From DATJPW01 sp963843165 (lineage in GTDB: Bacteria; Desulfobacterota; Desulfomonilia; Desulfomonilales; Desulfomonilaceae), in contig CAWJJL010000017.1 of the NCBI GenBank assembly GCA_963843165.1, positions 1-64,000 of the forward strand: a stretch of 64,000 nt of DNA, in the 5' to 3' direction. Each line of letters begins with the position of its first letter. The stretch's first letter is position 1. The notes below the pieces were generated by a model. That model had not been told where the DNA came from, ran no database searches, and saw nothing but the letters and a program-made list of their open reading frames with translations. Shown one piece after another: positions 1 to 9,706 of this stretch. Position numbers and translations under genes: made by a program.

Positions 1-53
1 ATTTTGGGATCGCTCCGAAATCACTGTGCAGCCGCGTAGGTTTTGCAATGATT

Positions 54-82
54 CTTGACCGTCTCAGTCAAAAAGGCTAAGC
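54..82 (+). promoter_or_regulatory. Possible sigma-70 promoter before the homocysteine operon
   Basis: A TTGACC hexamer is followed after 17 bases by TAAGCT. It lies about 45 bases before the first start codon of the operon. The -10 match is poor, so this is only a candidate. Confidence 0.3.
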
Positions 83-125
83 TGAAATCCGCCAATCGAG
101 CCGATAGTGCACGCAGGAGGTTTCA

Positions 126-1318
126 ATGGCCGAATTTCAAGTGAACAAAACGTTCGCCGAAATCAACAGAAAGATTAAGCAGGGCGAGGCTGTGGTGGTT
201 ACGGCCGAAGAAATGATAAAAATTACCCGCGAAGAAGGCGCGGTGCAAGCCGCTCGCAAAGTCGATGTAGTTACGACCGGAACATTCGGCATAATGTGCT
301 CATCCGGTGCATTTTTGAATTTTGGCCACACGAAACCCAGGATCAAAGCGCACAAAGTATATCTTAATGAAGTTGAGGCATACGCCGGAGTCGCTGCCGT
401 GGATGTGTACATTAGGAGCGACTCAGCCCAGATACGATGATCCATTGAACAAAGTGTTCCCCGGGCGCTTCCGTTACGGGGGCGGGCATGTCATTGAAGA
501 CCTGGTGGCGGGACGCGAAGTGCTTCTTCAGGTTGAAGCTTACGGAACGGATTGCTATCCCAGACGCTCGTTAGAAGCCAAAATGACACTAAAAGACTTT
601 CCGGATGCTGTGCTTCTAAATCCCAGGAACTGTTATCAAAATTACAACTGTGCCGTAAACCTCTCCAAGAAAACTATATACACCTACATGGGCATCCTAA
701 GACCTGAATGCTCAAACGCAAATTTTTCCACTTCAGGGCAATTGAGCCCCCTCCTCAATGATCCTCTATACAAGACTATCGGTCTAGGTACGCGGATCTT
801 TCTCGGAGGCGGCATAGGATATGTCATCGGCGCAGGAACTCAGCATAATCCTGCTGTAAAGAGGTCCGATAATGGTGTTGTCATGGGAGGCGCCGGCACT
901 CTTTCTGTTCGAGGGGACCTCAAACAGATGTCGGCCAAGTTCCTGAGAGGGCGCGTCAATGACCGGTTACGGGTGCTCACTGAACGTGGGAATAGGAGTG
1001 CCCATTCCCATTCTTAATGAAGAGATTGCCAGGTTCACGGCAGTTTCAGACGACGAGATATTCGTGCCGGTTGTCGATTATGGCATAGCATATCCGGAGG
1101 ATGGTGGAGCGCCGATGACCTATGTCACTTACGGACAGCTCAAAACAGGGGAAATATCAATTGATGGTCGGAGCGTGGTGACAGCTCCGCTGTCGAGCTA
1201 TTCCGCGGCGCTGGAAATAGCGTCGATTTTAAAAGAATGGATTAAGTCGGGAAGATTTTTCTTAGGGGAACCCCAGGAAACATTGCCTTCCGTTCCATTT
1301 GACGGTTTTAATAACTAA
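126..1318 (+). CDS. DUF39 homocysteine biosynthesis protein (frameshifted twice)
   Basis: This is the DUF39 family, which in methanogens and sulfate reducers makes homocysteine from aspartate semialdehyde and sulfide together with a NIL-ferredoxin partner; here that partner is two genes downstream. The reading frame starts at ATG 126 behind an AGGAGG ribosome site. Homology moves to the next frame near 411 (LGATQPRYDD follows VDVY) and again near 949-951 (MTGYGCSLNVGIGVP follows KFLRG). Both changes are +1, and removing one base at each point restores one protein of about 397 residues. All three segments are well conserved, so I favour sequence error over a true pseudogene. Family assignment is from motifs read by eye. 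Confidence 0.8.
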
Positions 1319-1339
1319 GAAACACAACAGAATACAGCC

Positions 1340-2084
1340 ATGGAATCATTGATCGAATATGAACCACGGACTTACCGTAATTTCGACGGGTCTGACGGTT
1401 TCCATACTTTTCGGGTGGTTGTCGAAACTTCTGATTTATACGTGAAAGCGCTTTGTCCTTTAGAAAGAGAGACCGAGGCTTTGATTAAGAAGTATAGAGC
1501 CCAGATCCAGTGGGCTATCGCACGGGAACCGGAATTTTTGACAAGTCTTAAGCCGTTGGAGGACAATCCTGCAGATTCTCCTATAGTGGCGAGCATGATT
1601 CAGGGCGGGCAAGAAGGCAGGCACTGGTCCTATGGCTGCTGTGGCGGGAGCGGTCGCCGAATTCGTAGGAAAAGAGCTTCTTCAATGGTCACCCGAAGTG
1701 ATCATAGAAAATGGGGGAGACGTATTCCTCAAGATCGCACGGCCTATCATTATTGGGATTTTTGCAGGAAATTCGCGGTTTAGCGGTGAATTAGGAATCC
1801 AGGTTCAACCTACTATATTGCCTATCGGGATTTGCACATCTTCAGGACGGGTGGGGCCCAGCCTGAGTTTGGGTATTTCAGATGCAGCTACGATAATTTC
1901 GAAAGATGCTGCGCTGGCTGACGCGGTTGCCACCGCAATGGGTAATAGAATCCAGTCAACCAAAGATCTAAAATCGGCTGTGGAATGGGCCGTGACCGTG
2001 CCTGGGGTGGAAGCAGCGTTAGCAGCGGTGGACGATAAAATGGCTGTCCTGGGCGATTTGGAACTGGTGCCGCTACACTCTTGA
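1340..2084 (+). CDS. UPF0280 family protein (one frameshift)
   Basis: The sequence matches the UPF0280/COG2122 family, distantly related to the ApbE flavin-transferase fold, and typical family signatures GPMAAVAGA and ENGGDVFLK are present. It follows the DUF39 gene by 21 bases, a pairing that is common in sulfate reducers and methanogens, so a helper role in homocysteine formation or flavin/redox handling is plausible but unproven. The N-terminal part runs in one frame to about 1605; the remainder, from roughly KKAGTGPM on, is in the +1 frame. A single extra base in the G/C run at 1603-1610 explains this. The repaired product would be about 247 residues. Confidence 0.7.
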
Positions 2085-2135
2085 CTATTTCAAAATATGA
2101 ACTTTGGAAAGAAATGTCATTAATTGAGGTGGAAA

Positions 2136-2582
2136 ATGGCTTCAAAGAATGTGTTATTAATATTTAAATCCAATATCATGTACAAACCCGTGATTTACAG
2201 GCTGGCAAAAGACTTCAATTTGATTTTCAATATACTTGAAGCGAAAATATTGCCGCGACGAGAAGGCCGCATTCTGCTGGAATTGCGTGGCGAAGATGAC
2301 GTGATTCAGCAAAGTATCAAGTTCCTCGAGACTCAACAGGTCATAGTGGAGTACCTCGCCGATAAAGTCTGGAGAGAAGAAGACAAATGCGTTCACTGCG
2401 GAGCTTGTACAGGTCTTTGTCCTACCGGGGCCTTGAGTCGCAAACCTCCCGAAATGAAAGTTGCTTTTGATATCGAGAAATGTGTCGCATGTGGCGTTTG
2501 TGGGCTGGCCTGCCCATTTGGCGCTATGAAGGACGTGACGCTTTTTGATCCATTTGCTGAGGGACGAGCGGCCAACGAATAA
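2136..2582 (+). CDS. NIL domain plus 2[4Fe-4S] ferredoxin
   Basis: The first ~78 residues resemble the NIL ligand-binding domain, and the C-terminal half carries two complete iron-sulfur motifs, CVHCGACTGLCP and CVACGVCGLACP, for two [4Fe-4S] clusters. Proteins of this build act with DUF39 in sulfide-dependent homocysteine synthesis, presumably as an electron or sulfur carrier. I chose ATG 2136, preceded by GAGGT with a five-base gap, rather than the upstream in-frame TTG at 2124. It is the last gene of the DUF39-UPF0280 operon, about 50 bases after the stop of UPF0280. It is cytoplasmic, with no signal peptide. Confidence 0.85.
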   Translation: MASKNVLLIFKSNIMYKPVIYRLAKDFNLIFNILEAKILPRREGRILLELRGEDDVIQQSIKFLETQQVIVEYLADKVWREEDKCVHCGACTGLCPTGALSRKPPEMKVAFDIEKCVACGVCGLACPFGAMKDVTLFDPFAEGRAANE

Positions 2583-2988
2583 TTAACGTTCATAGGAGCG
2601 GGCAAATGAATCGCAAGACATTCCACAACGGTAGCGAATTTTAAGGTAAGGAAACCGTCCGGCGGTCCTACTCAATGATGCGTCGGATAGCAACTTGGCT
2701 ATAGGCCGGCGGGACTTTATGGTGGTACCAGGCCATCATTCGGTTGCAAGAGTATCATGAAGGGACGGCGAAAGTCCCGTCACCCTCGAGAGACCAGAGT
2801 ACAGGCTCCATCGGAACGAAATTCACACTCTCAAACCTATCATTTAACCAAACCAATGCATAATAATATTTAGAGTTTGTTGGGAACAGCTAACAGCTCC
2901 GGGAACTCTTCTTTTATAGAAGAAGATGTTTCCCGGTGGAGTCTTCAAAAATGAATGCTCAACTTAGGGCGCAAGAAAGAGGGGCATC
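2583..2988 (+). other. 406-bp gene-free region with several RNA-like hairpins
   Basis: No convincing gene lies here. Several inverted repeats are visible: ATAGC/GCTAT near 2690-2706, GGGAC/GTCCC around 2763-2780, and a longer stem at 2899-2936 (CCGGGAA with TTTCCCGG, enclosing a CTTCTT/AGAAG stem). The last lacks a T run, so it is a weak terminator candidate. The region could be a structured 5' leader for the BI-1 gene or an unrecognised small RNA. I could not match it to a known riboswitch. Confidence 0.35.
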
Positions 2989-3732
2989 ATGAGAAGCGGT
3001 AATCCGGCGCTTAGCGATCAAATTTTTCGTGGGCTTCCTTACGCGGCCGAACAGGAAGCCATGACCATCCAGGGTACGGTTAATAAAACCGGATTATTGC
3101 TCTTATGCGTCATACTGACGGCCGGGTGGACCTGGCATCGATTCTTCCAGACCTCGGACCCGAACTCGGTTGTTGTCTGGGTCACCATAGGCGCATTCGG
3201 AGGCCTTATACTGGCCCTCATTACTGTATTCAAGCAGACGTGGGCCCCGGTGACCGCGCCTATTTATTCACTACTGGAGGGCCTCTTCATCGGAGGCGTC
3301 TCCTCCATTGCCGAGTCACAGTATCCTGGCATAGTAATCCAAGCCGTAGGCTTGACTTTTGGAACATTGGTGGCGCTTCTGGCGGTCTATTCTTCGGGTT
3401 TGATAAAAGCGACGGAGAACTTCAAACTAGGCGTAGCGGCCGCCACCGGGGGGATCTTTTTAGTATACTTAGTGTCCTTGGTTCTCGGATTATTCGGTAT
3501 ACGTGTCCCGTATATTTATGAAAGCGGGCTCTTCGGCATAGGATTCTCGCTCTTTGTGGTCGTCGTGGCAGCCCTGAATCTCGTCCTGGATTTCGATTTT
3601 ATTGAGCAGGGCGCTCGAAGCGGCGCGCCGAAATACATGGAGTGGTACGGCGCATTTGGGCTGATGGTCACGTTGATTTGGCTCTATATAGAAATATTGC
3701 GACTCTTGATTAAATTGCGAAGCCGAGATTGA
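2989..3732 (+). CDS. Bax inhibitor-1/YccA family membrane protein
   Basis: The protein has 247 residues and about seven hydrophobic segments between residues ~33 and 240, followed by a short basic tail, the usual build of BI-1/YccA (COG4760-like) proteins. These are inner-membrane proteins of uncertain molecular function, linked to calcium leak or modulation of FtsH. ATG 2989 is preceded by GAAAGAGGGG at a good distance. It stands alone, convergent with the metallo-hydrolase gene 50 bases downstream. The family call rests on topology and motifs such as YSLLEGLFIGG. Confidence 0.8.
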   Translation: MRSGNPALSDQIFRGLPYAAEQEAMTIQGTVNKTGLLLLCVILTAGWTWHRFFQTSDPNSVVVWVTIGAFGGLILALITVFKQTWAPVTAPIYSLLEGLFIGGVSSIAESQYPGIVIQAVGLTFGTLVALLAVYSSGLIKATENFKLGVAAATGGIFLVYLVSLVLGLFGIRVPYIYESGLFGIGFSLFVVVVAALNLVLDFDFIEQGARSGAPKYMEWYGAFGLMVTLIWLYIEILRLLIKLRSRD

Positions 3733-3782
3733 TAGGCTGTGGCCTGCGATTTGGACCTATTCTCCTTGCCCTTCACAAAATG

Positions 3783-4556
3783 TTACCATTCTATCGCTGG
3801 TCCCACTTTGTCCTGCGACGCGCAGCAGATTGTTCCATCATTATCGAGAAGTTCTTTGAGAGATTCACGAGCGCAATCGAGGGCGAGTTCCGCGCGATTG
3901 TTGGTTTGGGACATGTGCGCCAATATCACCGCCTGAAGTTCGTCGGAAAAAATTCGTTCCAATAGATGGGCGGTATCAAAATTGGACAAATGCCCTAGAC
4001 GCCCTCTAACCCTTTGTTTCAACTCCCAGGGATAAGGACCGTCTCTGAGCATAATCGGATCATGATTACTCTCAAGCACCAAGATTTGAAGATCAGTCAG
4101 CACAGTGGTGACGAGTCCTGTCACGGTGCCTAAATCAGTGGCAATACCTAAACGACACGTTCCCATCGAAATCCTGAAACCAACCGGATCTGCGCAATCG
4201 TGAGGCACTGAAAAAGGATGTATTCGGAATGGTCCGAGCTGAAAAATTCGGCCTGTCTCGAAAAAATCCAGGGAATGCAGCCGGCCCAGACTCTGTTCTG
4301 CAATATTCCAGGTTCCGCTGTTCATCCAAACGGGTATTTTGTATTTTCTGGATAGGACTCCCACTCCTTTTATGTGATCCGAATGACCATGCGAAACGAT
4401 GATGCCATCAAGCGCGGCGGGGTCAAACCCGGCATTTCCCAGTCTTTCCTGCATCTGCTTGCCCGAAAGGCCCGCATCAGCAAGTACGGCCGAACCATTA
4501 CCTTCGATAAGAAAAGCATTTCCGGAACTACCGCTGGCAAGAGGCGTGATCTTCAT
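3783..4556 (-). CDS. MBL-fold metallo-hydrolase, YycJ/WalJ-like
   Basis: This 257-residue cytoplasmic protein starts with MKITPLASGSSGNAF and carries the metallo-beta-lactamase motif SHGHSDHIKGV (HxHxDH) for two metal ions, with later ligands in VPHDCADPVG, ATDLG and LESNHD. The N-terminal SGSSGN signature and the length fit the YycJ/WalJ group, which are DNA-processing or nuclease-like MBL proteins. The substrate is not shown by the sequence. It is a single gene on the minus strand with no operon partner. Confidence 0.8.
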   Translation of the reverse strand: MKITPLASGSSGNAFLIEGNGSAVLADAGLSGKQMQERLGNAGFDPAALDGIIVSHGHSDHIKGVGVLSRKYKIPVWMNSGTWNIAEQSLGRLHSLDFFETGRIFQLGPFRIHPFSVPHDCADPVGFRISMGTCRLGIATDLGTVTGLVTTVLTDLQILVLESNHDPIMLRDGPYPWELKQRVRGRLGHLSNFDTAHLLERIFSDELQAVILAHMSQTNNRAELALDCARESLKELLDNDGTICCASQDKVGPAIEW

Positions 4557-4951
4557 CTATTACTCTCTCATTTGTGCTACCGGTCCGATCGGGCCGCAAA
4601 ATATCGCCCCCACATAGCTATGTCAAGATTTAGATGAATGGTCTTTACGTGCTTGTGTCAAGAAAAATATGTTGTCTAAGAAATATGGATGGTTCAGGAG
4701 ATTGAAGGAACTTTGGCCATAGACTACGCACCGTTCCCATTCGCGGTCCCAAGGTGCAACTACGAATTTCAAAAAAGACCGGGTTCGGATTTTAATGAGG
4801 AGCAGTCCAAGCATTGTTGCGTGAATGATTACTGATCCCTATTGTTGGGGCATCTTCATTTATCAGAAAAGAAAGCGTATTATGGTCCATGGTTTGGGGC
4901 GAAAGGATTGCAAGCTTATTCGCCCCGCAGTATACACGCGCGAGGATTTCC
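4557..4951. other. Gene-free stretch between the divergent MBL and S41 genes
   Basis: About 395 bases hold the divergent start regions of the MBL hydrolase and of the first S41 protease. I see no gene, repeat or clear promoter that I would defend. Confidence 0.4.
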
Positions 4952-6253
4952 ATGGAGCCAAATAAGAATATTAGGTCTGTGCTTCTCATTATTGCAGTGG
5001 CCGTCGCAGCGCTAATGGTCGCAGTAGGAGCTTCGGGTGAAAATACAAGCAAGTCCCCGGATTACAAGGAGCTAGAAACTTTTTACAAAGTGATGAAGAT
5101 CGTGCAGAAGAATTATGTCAAAGATGTGCAAGATAAGGACTTGCTTCAAGGCGCGATGAACGGGATGCTCCAATCTTTGGACGCCCATTCGTCTTTTATG
5201 ACTCAAGACATGATGAATGAGCTTCAGGCCGAGATGGATGCCGAATTTGGAGGGCTTGGGATCGAAATCAGTTTGGAAAATGGAGTACTTACCATCGTTT
5301 CCCCGATCGAGGACACGCCTGCATTTAAGGTGGGATTGAAACCGGGTGACAAAATCATCAAAATCGACGGCGAGGACACCAAAAATATAACAATAATTAA
5401 AGCCATTAAAATGATGAGAGGCCCAAAAGGGAGCAAGGTCACCGTAACTATAATGCGGGAAGGTTTAAAGAAATTTAAGGATTTTGTAATAACCAGGGAT
5501 ATTATCCATGTGCATTCCGTGAAAAAGCAGATCATAGAACCCGGATATGTATATCTTAAAATCTTGAATTTCCAGAGAGACACGGATTCGGATCTCCTCA
5601 GCGCTATCAGAGAAGTTGGCGATGACTTAGGGATTAAAGGTGTAATTCTGGATTTGCGCAACAACCCCGGCGGGCTGTTGGATCAGGCCGTCAGGGTCAG
5701 CAATATATTTATTGACAAGGGTTTGATCGTTTATACAGACGGCAGGGCGAAAGATCAGCGTATGGAGTTCCGGGCGGATGCATCCGGACAACATTATAAA
5801 TTTAAAATGGCAACGTTGATCAATGAGGGCAGCGCCAGCGCGTCCGAGATCGTGGCAGGAGCGCTGCAGGACCATAACAGGTCTCTTATCGTGGGTTCCA
5901 AATCTTACGGGAAAGCCTCGGTTCAGACAATTATGCCTTTGGATAACGGATCGGGACTGCGCTTGACCACTGCTTATTATTACACCCCCAAAGGGCAACA
6001 TATCCAAAAAACAGGCATTCAGCCCGACGTGGATATGAAAGAACAAATGCAGAAGCAGGAAGAGTCCGATTTGAACAAAGATAAGAGGCGCAAAGCCAAA
6101 AAAACTGTGTACCCCAAGCCTGTTGTTGATGTGGAGAACGATCAGGTGGTCAAGAGAGCGATGGAATGGCTCAAGAGCGATGTGACTGTCAAGCAATTCA
6201 AAGCAGACAACCGGAAAAAGACCCGGACGGACACGGCACTGAATAAGCTTTGA
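4952..6253 (+). CDS. S41 carboxy-terminal processing protease (Ctp), copy 1
   Basis: This periplasmic serine protease of about 433 residues has an N-terminal signal or membrane segment (residues ~8-27), a PDZ domain (GLGIEISLENGVLTIVS) and an S41 catalytic domain. The nucleophile lies in GSASASEIVAG near residue 295 and the lysine base in SYGKASVQT near residue 320. Such proteases trim C-termini of envelope proteins and of peptidoglycan-associated partners. ATG 4952 follows a GAGG site; longer in-frame starts lack one. A second, very similar copy lies 700 bases downstream, with a membrane protein gene on the opposite strand between them, which points to a local duplication. Confidence 0.9.
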   Translation: MEPNKNIRSVLLIIAVAVAALMVAVGASGENTSKSPDYKELETFYKVMKIVQKNYVKDVQDKDLLQGAMNGMLQSLDAHSSFMTQDMMNELQAEMDAEFGGLGIEISLENGVLTIVSPIEDTPAFKVGLKPGDKIIKIDGEDTKNITIIKAIKMMRGPKGSKVTVTIMREGLKKFKDFVITRDIIHVHSVKKQIIEPGYVYLKILNFQRDTDSDLLSAIREVGDDLGIKGVILDLRNNPGGLLDQAVRVSNIFIDKGLIVYTDGRAKDQRMEFRADASGQHYKFKMATLINEGSASASEIVAGALQDHNRSLIVGSKSYGKASVQTIMPLDNGSGLRLTTAYYYTPKGQHIQKTGIQPDVDMKEQMQKQEESDLNKDKRRKAKKTVYPKPVVDVENDQVVKRAMEWLKSDVTVKQFKADNRKKTRTDTALNKL

Positions 6254-6328
6254 GAGGTTTGAAGGCGATTTTCAGCGTATCAGAATTAAGTGGATATCGG
6301 ATAAGTTCGTTCGGATCGTAAGGCAACA

Positions 6329-6841
6329 CTAACCGTATCCCAGCAATTTTCCCACTACTATTCCCAGGAGCACCAGGCAAACTATCCATGTCTGAATCAC
6401 GGGACCGTACTTGGACGGCCGCTCTCTTATTAAGTCTTTAACTGGTTCGGAAATCTTTTCTTCGGGTAATTTTTCCACTATTTTTTGTAAGAGGCTCTCA
6501 AAGAGATGAATCGTATTGGTTATCAGCACCGGGCGGTTTTGTCCTCCCTGTAGAATGAGGAAAACCTTTCTGCCGGTTCGCACCATGTCCAGCATTTCGA
6601 TTTCAGACCAATCCATATGCGCTGATCTAAGGAATTTTTGCACTGTAATTCCATGCTCACTAATGATTATTTTTCTTGCCAGGATCTCCGCTCCCAGGTA
6701 ATAAAACGGTGCGAGGAGAGCGAATGACAGGAACCCTCTCTGGGTAGCCCCTTCCAGAATTATAAGAAAGATTCCAAAAAGCATGGACATTATAATAGGC
6801 GGGATCATGCGGGGATCTACTCGATAAATATAATTCTGCAT
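6329..6841 (-). CDS. PH-like domain membrane protein, function unknown
   Basis: This 170-residue protein has two hydrophobic segments near the N-terminus (residues ~11-29 and ~34-48), a soluble beta-rich part (residues ~55-110, IIISEHGITVQKF and WSEIEMLDMVRTGR) resembling bacterial PH-like (bPH/YdbT) domains, and a C-terminal membrane helix (~147-167). It sits on the opposite strand between two S41 protease copies. I do not recognise a specific function; a membrane anchor or scaffold role is only a guess. Confidence 0.6.
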   Translation of the reverse strand: MQNYIYRVDPRMIPPIIMSMLFGIFLIILEGATQRGFLSFALLAPFYYLGAEILARKIIISEHGITVQKFLRSAHMDWSEIEMLDMVRTGRKVFLILQGGQNRPVLITNTIHLFESLLQKIVEKLPEEKISEPVKDLIRERPSKYGPVIQTWIVCLVLLGIVVGKLLGYG

Positions 6842-6930
6842 TCAATATTCCTTCCAGCGGGTACCTTCACTTGTGACAACGGAAAGCATATGATAACATC
6901 GATCGCTTTGATACAGGAGGCATTTGATTA

Positions 6931-6963
6931 ATGATGCAATCCATACGGGAGGATCTCCCATGA
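6931..6963 (+). CDS. Possible 10-codon leader peptide overlapping the second ctp gene
   Basis: ATG 6931 begins a ten-codon frame (MMQSIREDLP) with its own CAGGAGG ribosome site at 6914-6920. Its TGA overlaps the ATG of the protease gene at 6960 as ATGA. That arrangement would couple protease translation to the leader. It may also be chance, since an in-frame TTG at 6924 could start a longer protease. Confidence 0.3.
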   Translation: MMQSIREDLP

Positions 6964-8258
6964 TACATAAAAGAATTAAATCTTCAGTGCTGATAATCAT
7001 GACTGCCGCTATTATTCTAATTGCAGCAATTGGGGTATGGGGCGAAAACAGCGGTAAGTCTCCGGATTACAAAGAATTACAGCTGTTCTACAAGGTCATG
7101 AAGATCGTTCAGAAGAATTATGTCAAAGAAGTGGCTGATAAGGAATTACTCCAGGGAGCAATTAACGGAATGCTCCAATCTCTAGATCCGCACTCGTCCT
7201 TCCTGACTGAAGATATGTTCAAAGAATTGCAGGTGGAGACAAAAGGTGAATTCGGCGGATTAGGGATCGAAATTACGCTGGAAAATGGCGTGCTGACGAT
7301 TGTGTCACCTATCGAGGACACCCCAGCATTCAAGGCCGGACTCAAACCTGGTGACAAGATTATCAAGATAGACGGGGAAACCACCAAAAATATAACGCTG
7401 GTTAAGGCCGTCAAGTTGATGAGAGGTCCTAAAGGAAGCAAAGTTACTATTACAATTATGCGGGAAGGCTTTAAGAAATTTAAAGACTATAGTCTCACCC
7501 GAGATATTATACATGTGCAATCGGTCAAGAAACAGGTGATGGAACCCGGATATGTCTATATCAAAGTGGCTAATTTTCAGGAAAGTACCGATACGGATCT
7601 CATGACTGCACTCCGGGAAGCCGGTGATGATTCAAGTATCAAGGGAGTCATTTTGGATCTGCGTAATAATCCCGGAGGGCTTCTGGATCAAGCGTTTAAA
7701 GTCAGTAATATGTTTATAGATAAGGGCTTGATCGTGTATACCGATGGCAGGGCGAAAGATCAGCGGATGGACTTTAAGGCAACTACAACCGGAAAACATT
7801 ATAAATTCAAAATGGCCACCCTGATCAATCAGGGAAGCGCCAGCGCATCGGAAATTGTGGCCGGCGCGTTGCAAGATCACGATAGGTCCCTTATTTTAGG
7901 AGAGAAATCCTTCGGAAAAGCGTCGGTTCAGACCATCATACCGCTTGATAACGGATCGGGACTGCGATTGACCACCGCTTATTACTACACCCCCAAGGGA
8001 CGCCACATTCAAAAGACCGGCATACAGCCGGATGTGGATATGAAGGAAGAGATTCAGAAGCAAGAGGAACAAGAAGCGGAAGAAGAAGCGAAAAAAAATA
8101 AGCCCAAGCCGGTCTATCCTAAACCTGTCGTAGATCTGGAACACGACCAAGTTGCTAAAAAAGCGCTGGATTGGCTAAAGAGCGATGTGACGGTCAAACA
8201 GTTTAAAATCGATAATCCGAAGAAGAGTGTGCCGGATACTGCACTAAATACGGAATAA
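6960..8258 (+). CDS. S41 carboxy-terminal processing protease (Ctp), copy 2
   Basis: This paralogue of the upstream protease is about 432 residues long and similar over nearly its whole length, with signal segment, PDZ domain (GLGIEITLENGVLTIVS), catalytic serine in GSASASEIVAG and lysine in SFGKASVQT. ATG 6960 follows GGGAGG with a seven-base gap. The charged stretch near residue 375 differs between the copies, as expected for a linker. The pair probably shares envelope substrates or has split the work. A strong terminator follows at 8293. Confidence 0.9.
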   Translation: MIHKRIKSSVLIIMTAAIILIAAIGVWGENSGKSPDYKELQLFYKVMKIVQKNYVKEVADKELLQGAINGMLQSLDPHSSFLTEDMFKELQVETKGEFGGLGIEITLENGVLTIVSPIEDTPAFKAGLKPGDKIIKIDGETTKNITLVKAVKLMRGPKGSKVTITIMREGFKKFKDYSLTRDIIHVQSVKKQVMEPGYVYIKVANFQESTDTDLMTALREAGDDSSIKGVILDLRNNPGGLLDQAFKVSNMFIDKGLIVYTDGRAKDQRMDFKATTTGKHYKFKMATLINQGSASASEIVAGALQDHDRSLILGEKSFGKASVQTIIPLDNGSGLRLTTAYYYTPKGRHIQKTGIQPDVDMKEEIQKQEEQEAEEEAKKNKPKPVYPKPVVDLEHDQVAKKALDWLKSDVTVKQFKIDNPKKSVPDTALNTE

Positions 8259-8292
8259 TTGTTCTTCTGAAGATATTGGTATTTGATGATAT

Positions 8293-8327
8293 GGGGACAG
8301 CTTTGGAAGCTGTCCCCTATGTTTTTT
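8293..8327 (+). terminator. Rho-independent terminator after ctp copy 2
   Basis: GGGGACAGCTT and its complement AAGCTGTCCCC form an 11-bp perfect stem with a three-base loop, followed within five bases by a run of six T. Confidence 0.85.
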
Positions 8328-8407
8328 CAATAAGCCAAACGGCAATACTCTTGGTGTAGATCGTTATTTTCTCTCGTCTGCAGAATCCTGATTAAACCCA
8401 ACCCGTA

Positions 8408-9565
8408 TCAGAGGTACTGCTGCTTCACTGCTTGCAGGTACGCCGGAACTCCTCCGGGAAGGTCTTTTTCAATTTGACGCTTCGCCTCTTGCAGCCGAAG
8501 TTTAACCGCAGGATTCATCAGTAAGTCATCTAAATATCTTACAAAGCCTCCTCTGCGACCAAGTTGAAAAATTAGCCTGTCGTCATCTGACAAATTCAAA
8601 TAACGATCTATAATTCCCAGAATACGCTCTTTGTCTCCGGGCAAAGTCCCTTCGACGTCTTCCAAGAGGTTTAGGACGTGATCACTGACCAAGGTCGTGG
8701 AAATCCCATTGAGATTTTCTACAATGGTGCGGATCTCACGCACCATGGAATCTTCATCCGGCGGACGGAAGGTCCCATTTTGCACCATCTCCATGAGAGG
8801 AGTTCGGGGCGTGACATACAATGACCGAAACCTCACGAATCCAGGATTGATGGCATTGATAACGCGAGCCGTTTCTCTGGCGTGCTCTTCTGATAAATTG
8901 ACGCCGCCAATTCCGGGAATAACATACAGGCAAAGGGATATTCCTGCCGCAACGACATTCTTGCCGCCTTCTATGACCTGATCGGCACGGGCGCCTTTAT
9001 CTATCAATTTCAAAACATTATCAGAGCCGGATTCCATGCCGACGTGAAGTCTGACTAATCCAGCTTCCTTGAGCCGAGTGTATTGTTCAACACTTTTACT
9101 TTTAAGTGTCGCTGCGCGCGCGTAAGAAGTGATTCGCTGAACGTGAGGAAAGTTTTCTTTAATATGGTTCAAAACAGCGATTAATGTTTCCGTGGACAGC
9201 AAGAGAGAATTGGCATCCTGGAGGAACACGGTGTCGCCTCCGGAAGCTATCCACAAAGCTACTGAACGAAATGAATCCGGCAGGTTTGGATTTTGCACAA
9301 TTGTGGTCAGAACCCGTCGGGTAAGCTGGCCTCCATCACCCGCTCGCCAGGACATTTGCTTAATTTCTTCACTCACCGCACGGGCGGCATCAATGTCTGC
9401 TTTGATTTCGTCGAGACTGCGGCGAGAAAACTTCTTGCCTTTATAGGTACGGCAGAATGCACATTTATTCCATGGGCAGTTCCTTGTAACCCTTATCAGC
9501 AGGCTTCCGGCCTCGCTGGGTGGCCGTATCGGCCCTTGTTCAAAACTATAAGCCTTGTCAGTCAT
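8408..9565 (-). CDS. Radical SAM protein, function unknown
   Basis: The protein has 385 residues with an N-terminal iron-sulfur motif NCPWNKCAFC (cysteines near residues 30, 35 and 38), the CxxxxCxxC form seen in one radical SAM branch related to COG1032. GMESGSDNVLKLIDKG and PGIGG motifs support a radical SAM barrel that binds S-adenosylmethionine. No B12-binding domain is present. It is a single gene, convergent with the ctp terminator, and its substrate is not apparent. The start has GAGGTGG upstream. Confidence 0.8.
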   Translation of the reverse strand: MTDKAYSFEQGPIRPPSEAGSLLIRVTRNCPWNKCAFCRTYKGKKFSRRSLDEIKADIDAARAVSEEIKQMSWRAGDGGQLTRRVLTTIVQNPNLPDSFRSVALWIASGGDTVFLQDANSLLLSTETLIAVLNHIKENFPHVQRITSYARAATLKSKSVEQYTRLKEAGLVRLHVGMESGSDNVLKLIDKGARADQVIEGGKNVVAAGISLCLYVIPGIGGVNLSEEHARETARVINAINPGFVRFRSLYVTPRTPLMEMVQNGTFRPPDEDSMVREIRTIVENLNGISTTLVSDHVLNLLEDVEGTLPGDKERILGIIDRYLNLSDDDRLIFQLGRRGGFVRYLDDLLMNPAVKLRLQEAKRQIEKDLPGGVPAYLQAVKQQYL

Positions 9566-9706
9566 TCCTGTTCCACCTCGATCTCAATTGTCCACATATC
9601 ATTCTTCCTTTTTTAGGATTTTGCACATTGAGACATTCATGTTAAGCTATAATTATTCACTGGTAAATCTTACTACAAGGACTCTCGAAACACGAGGGGA
9701 TATCTT

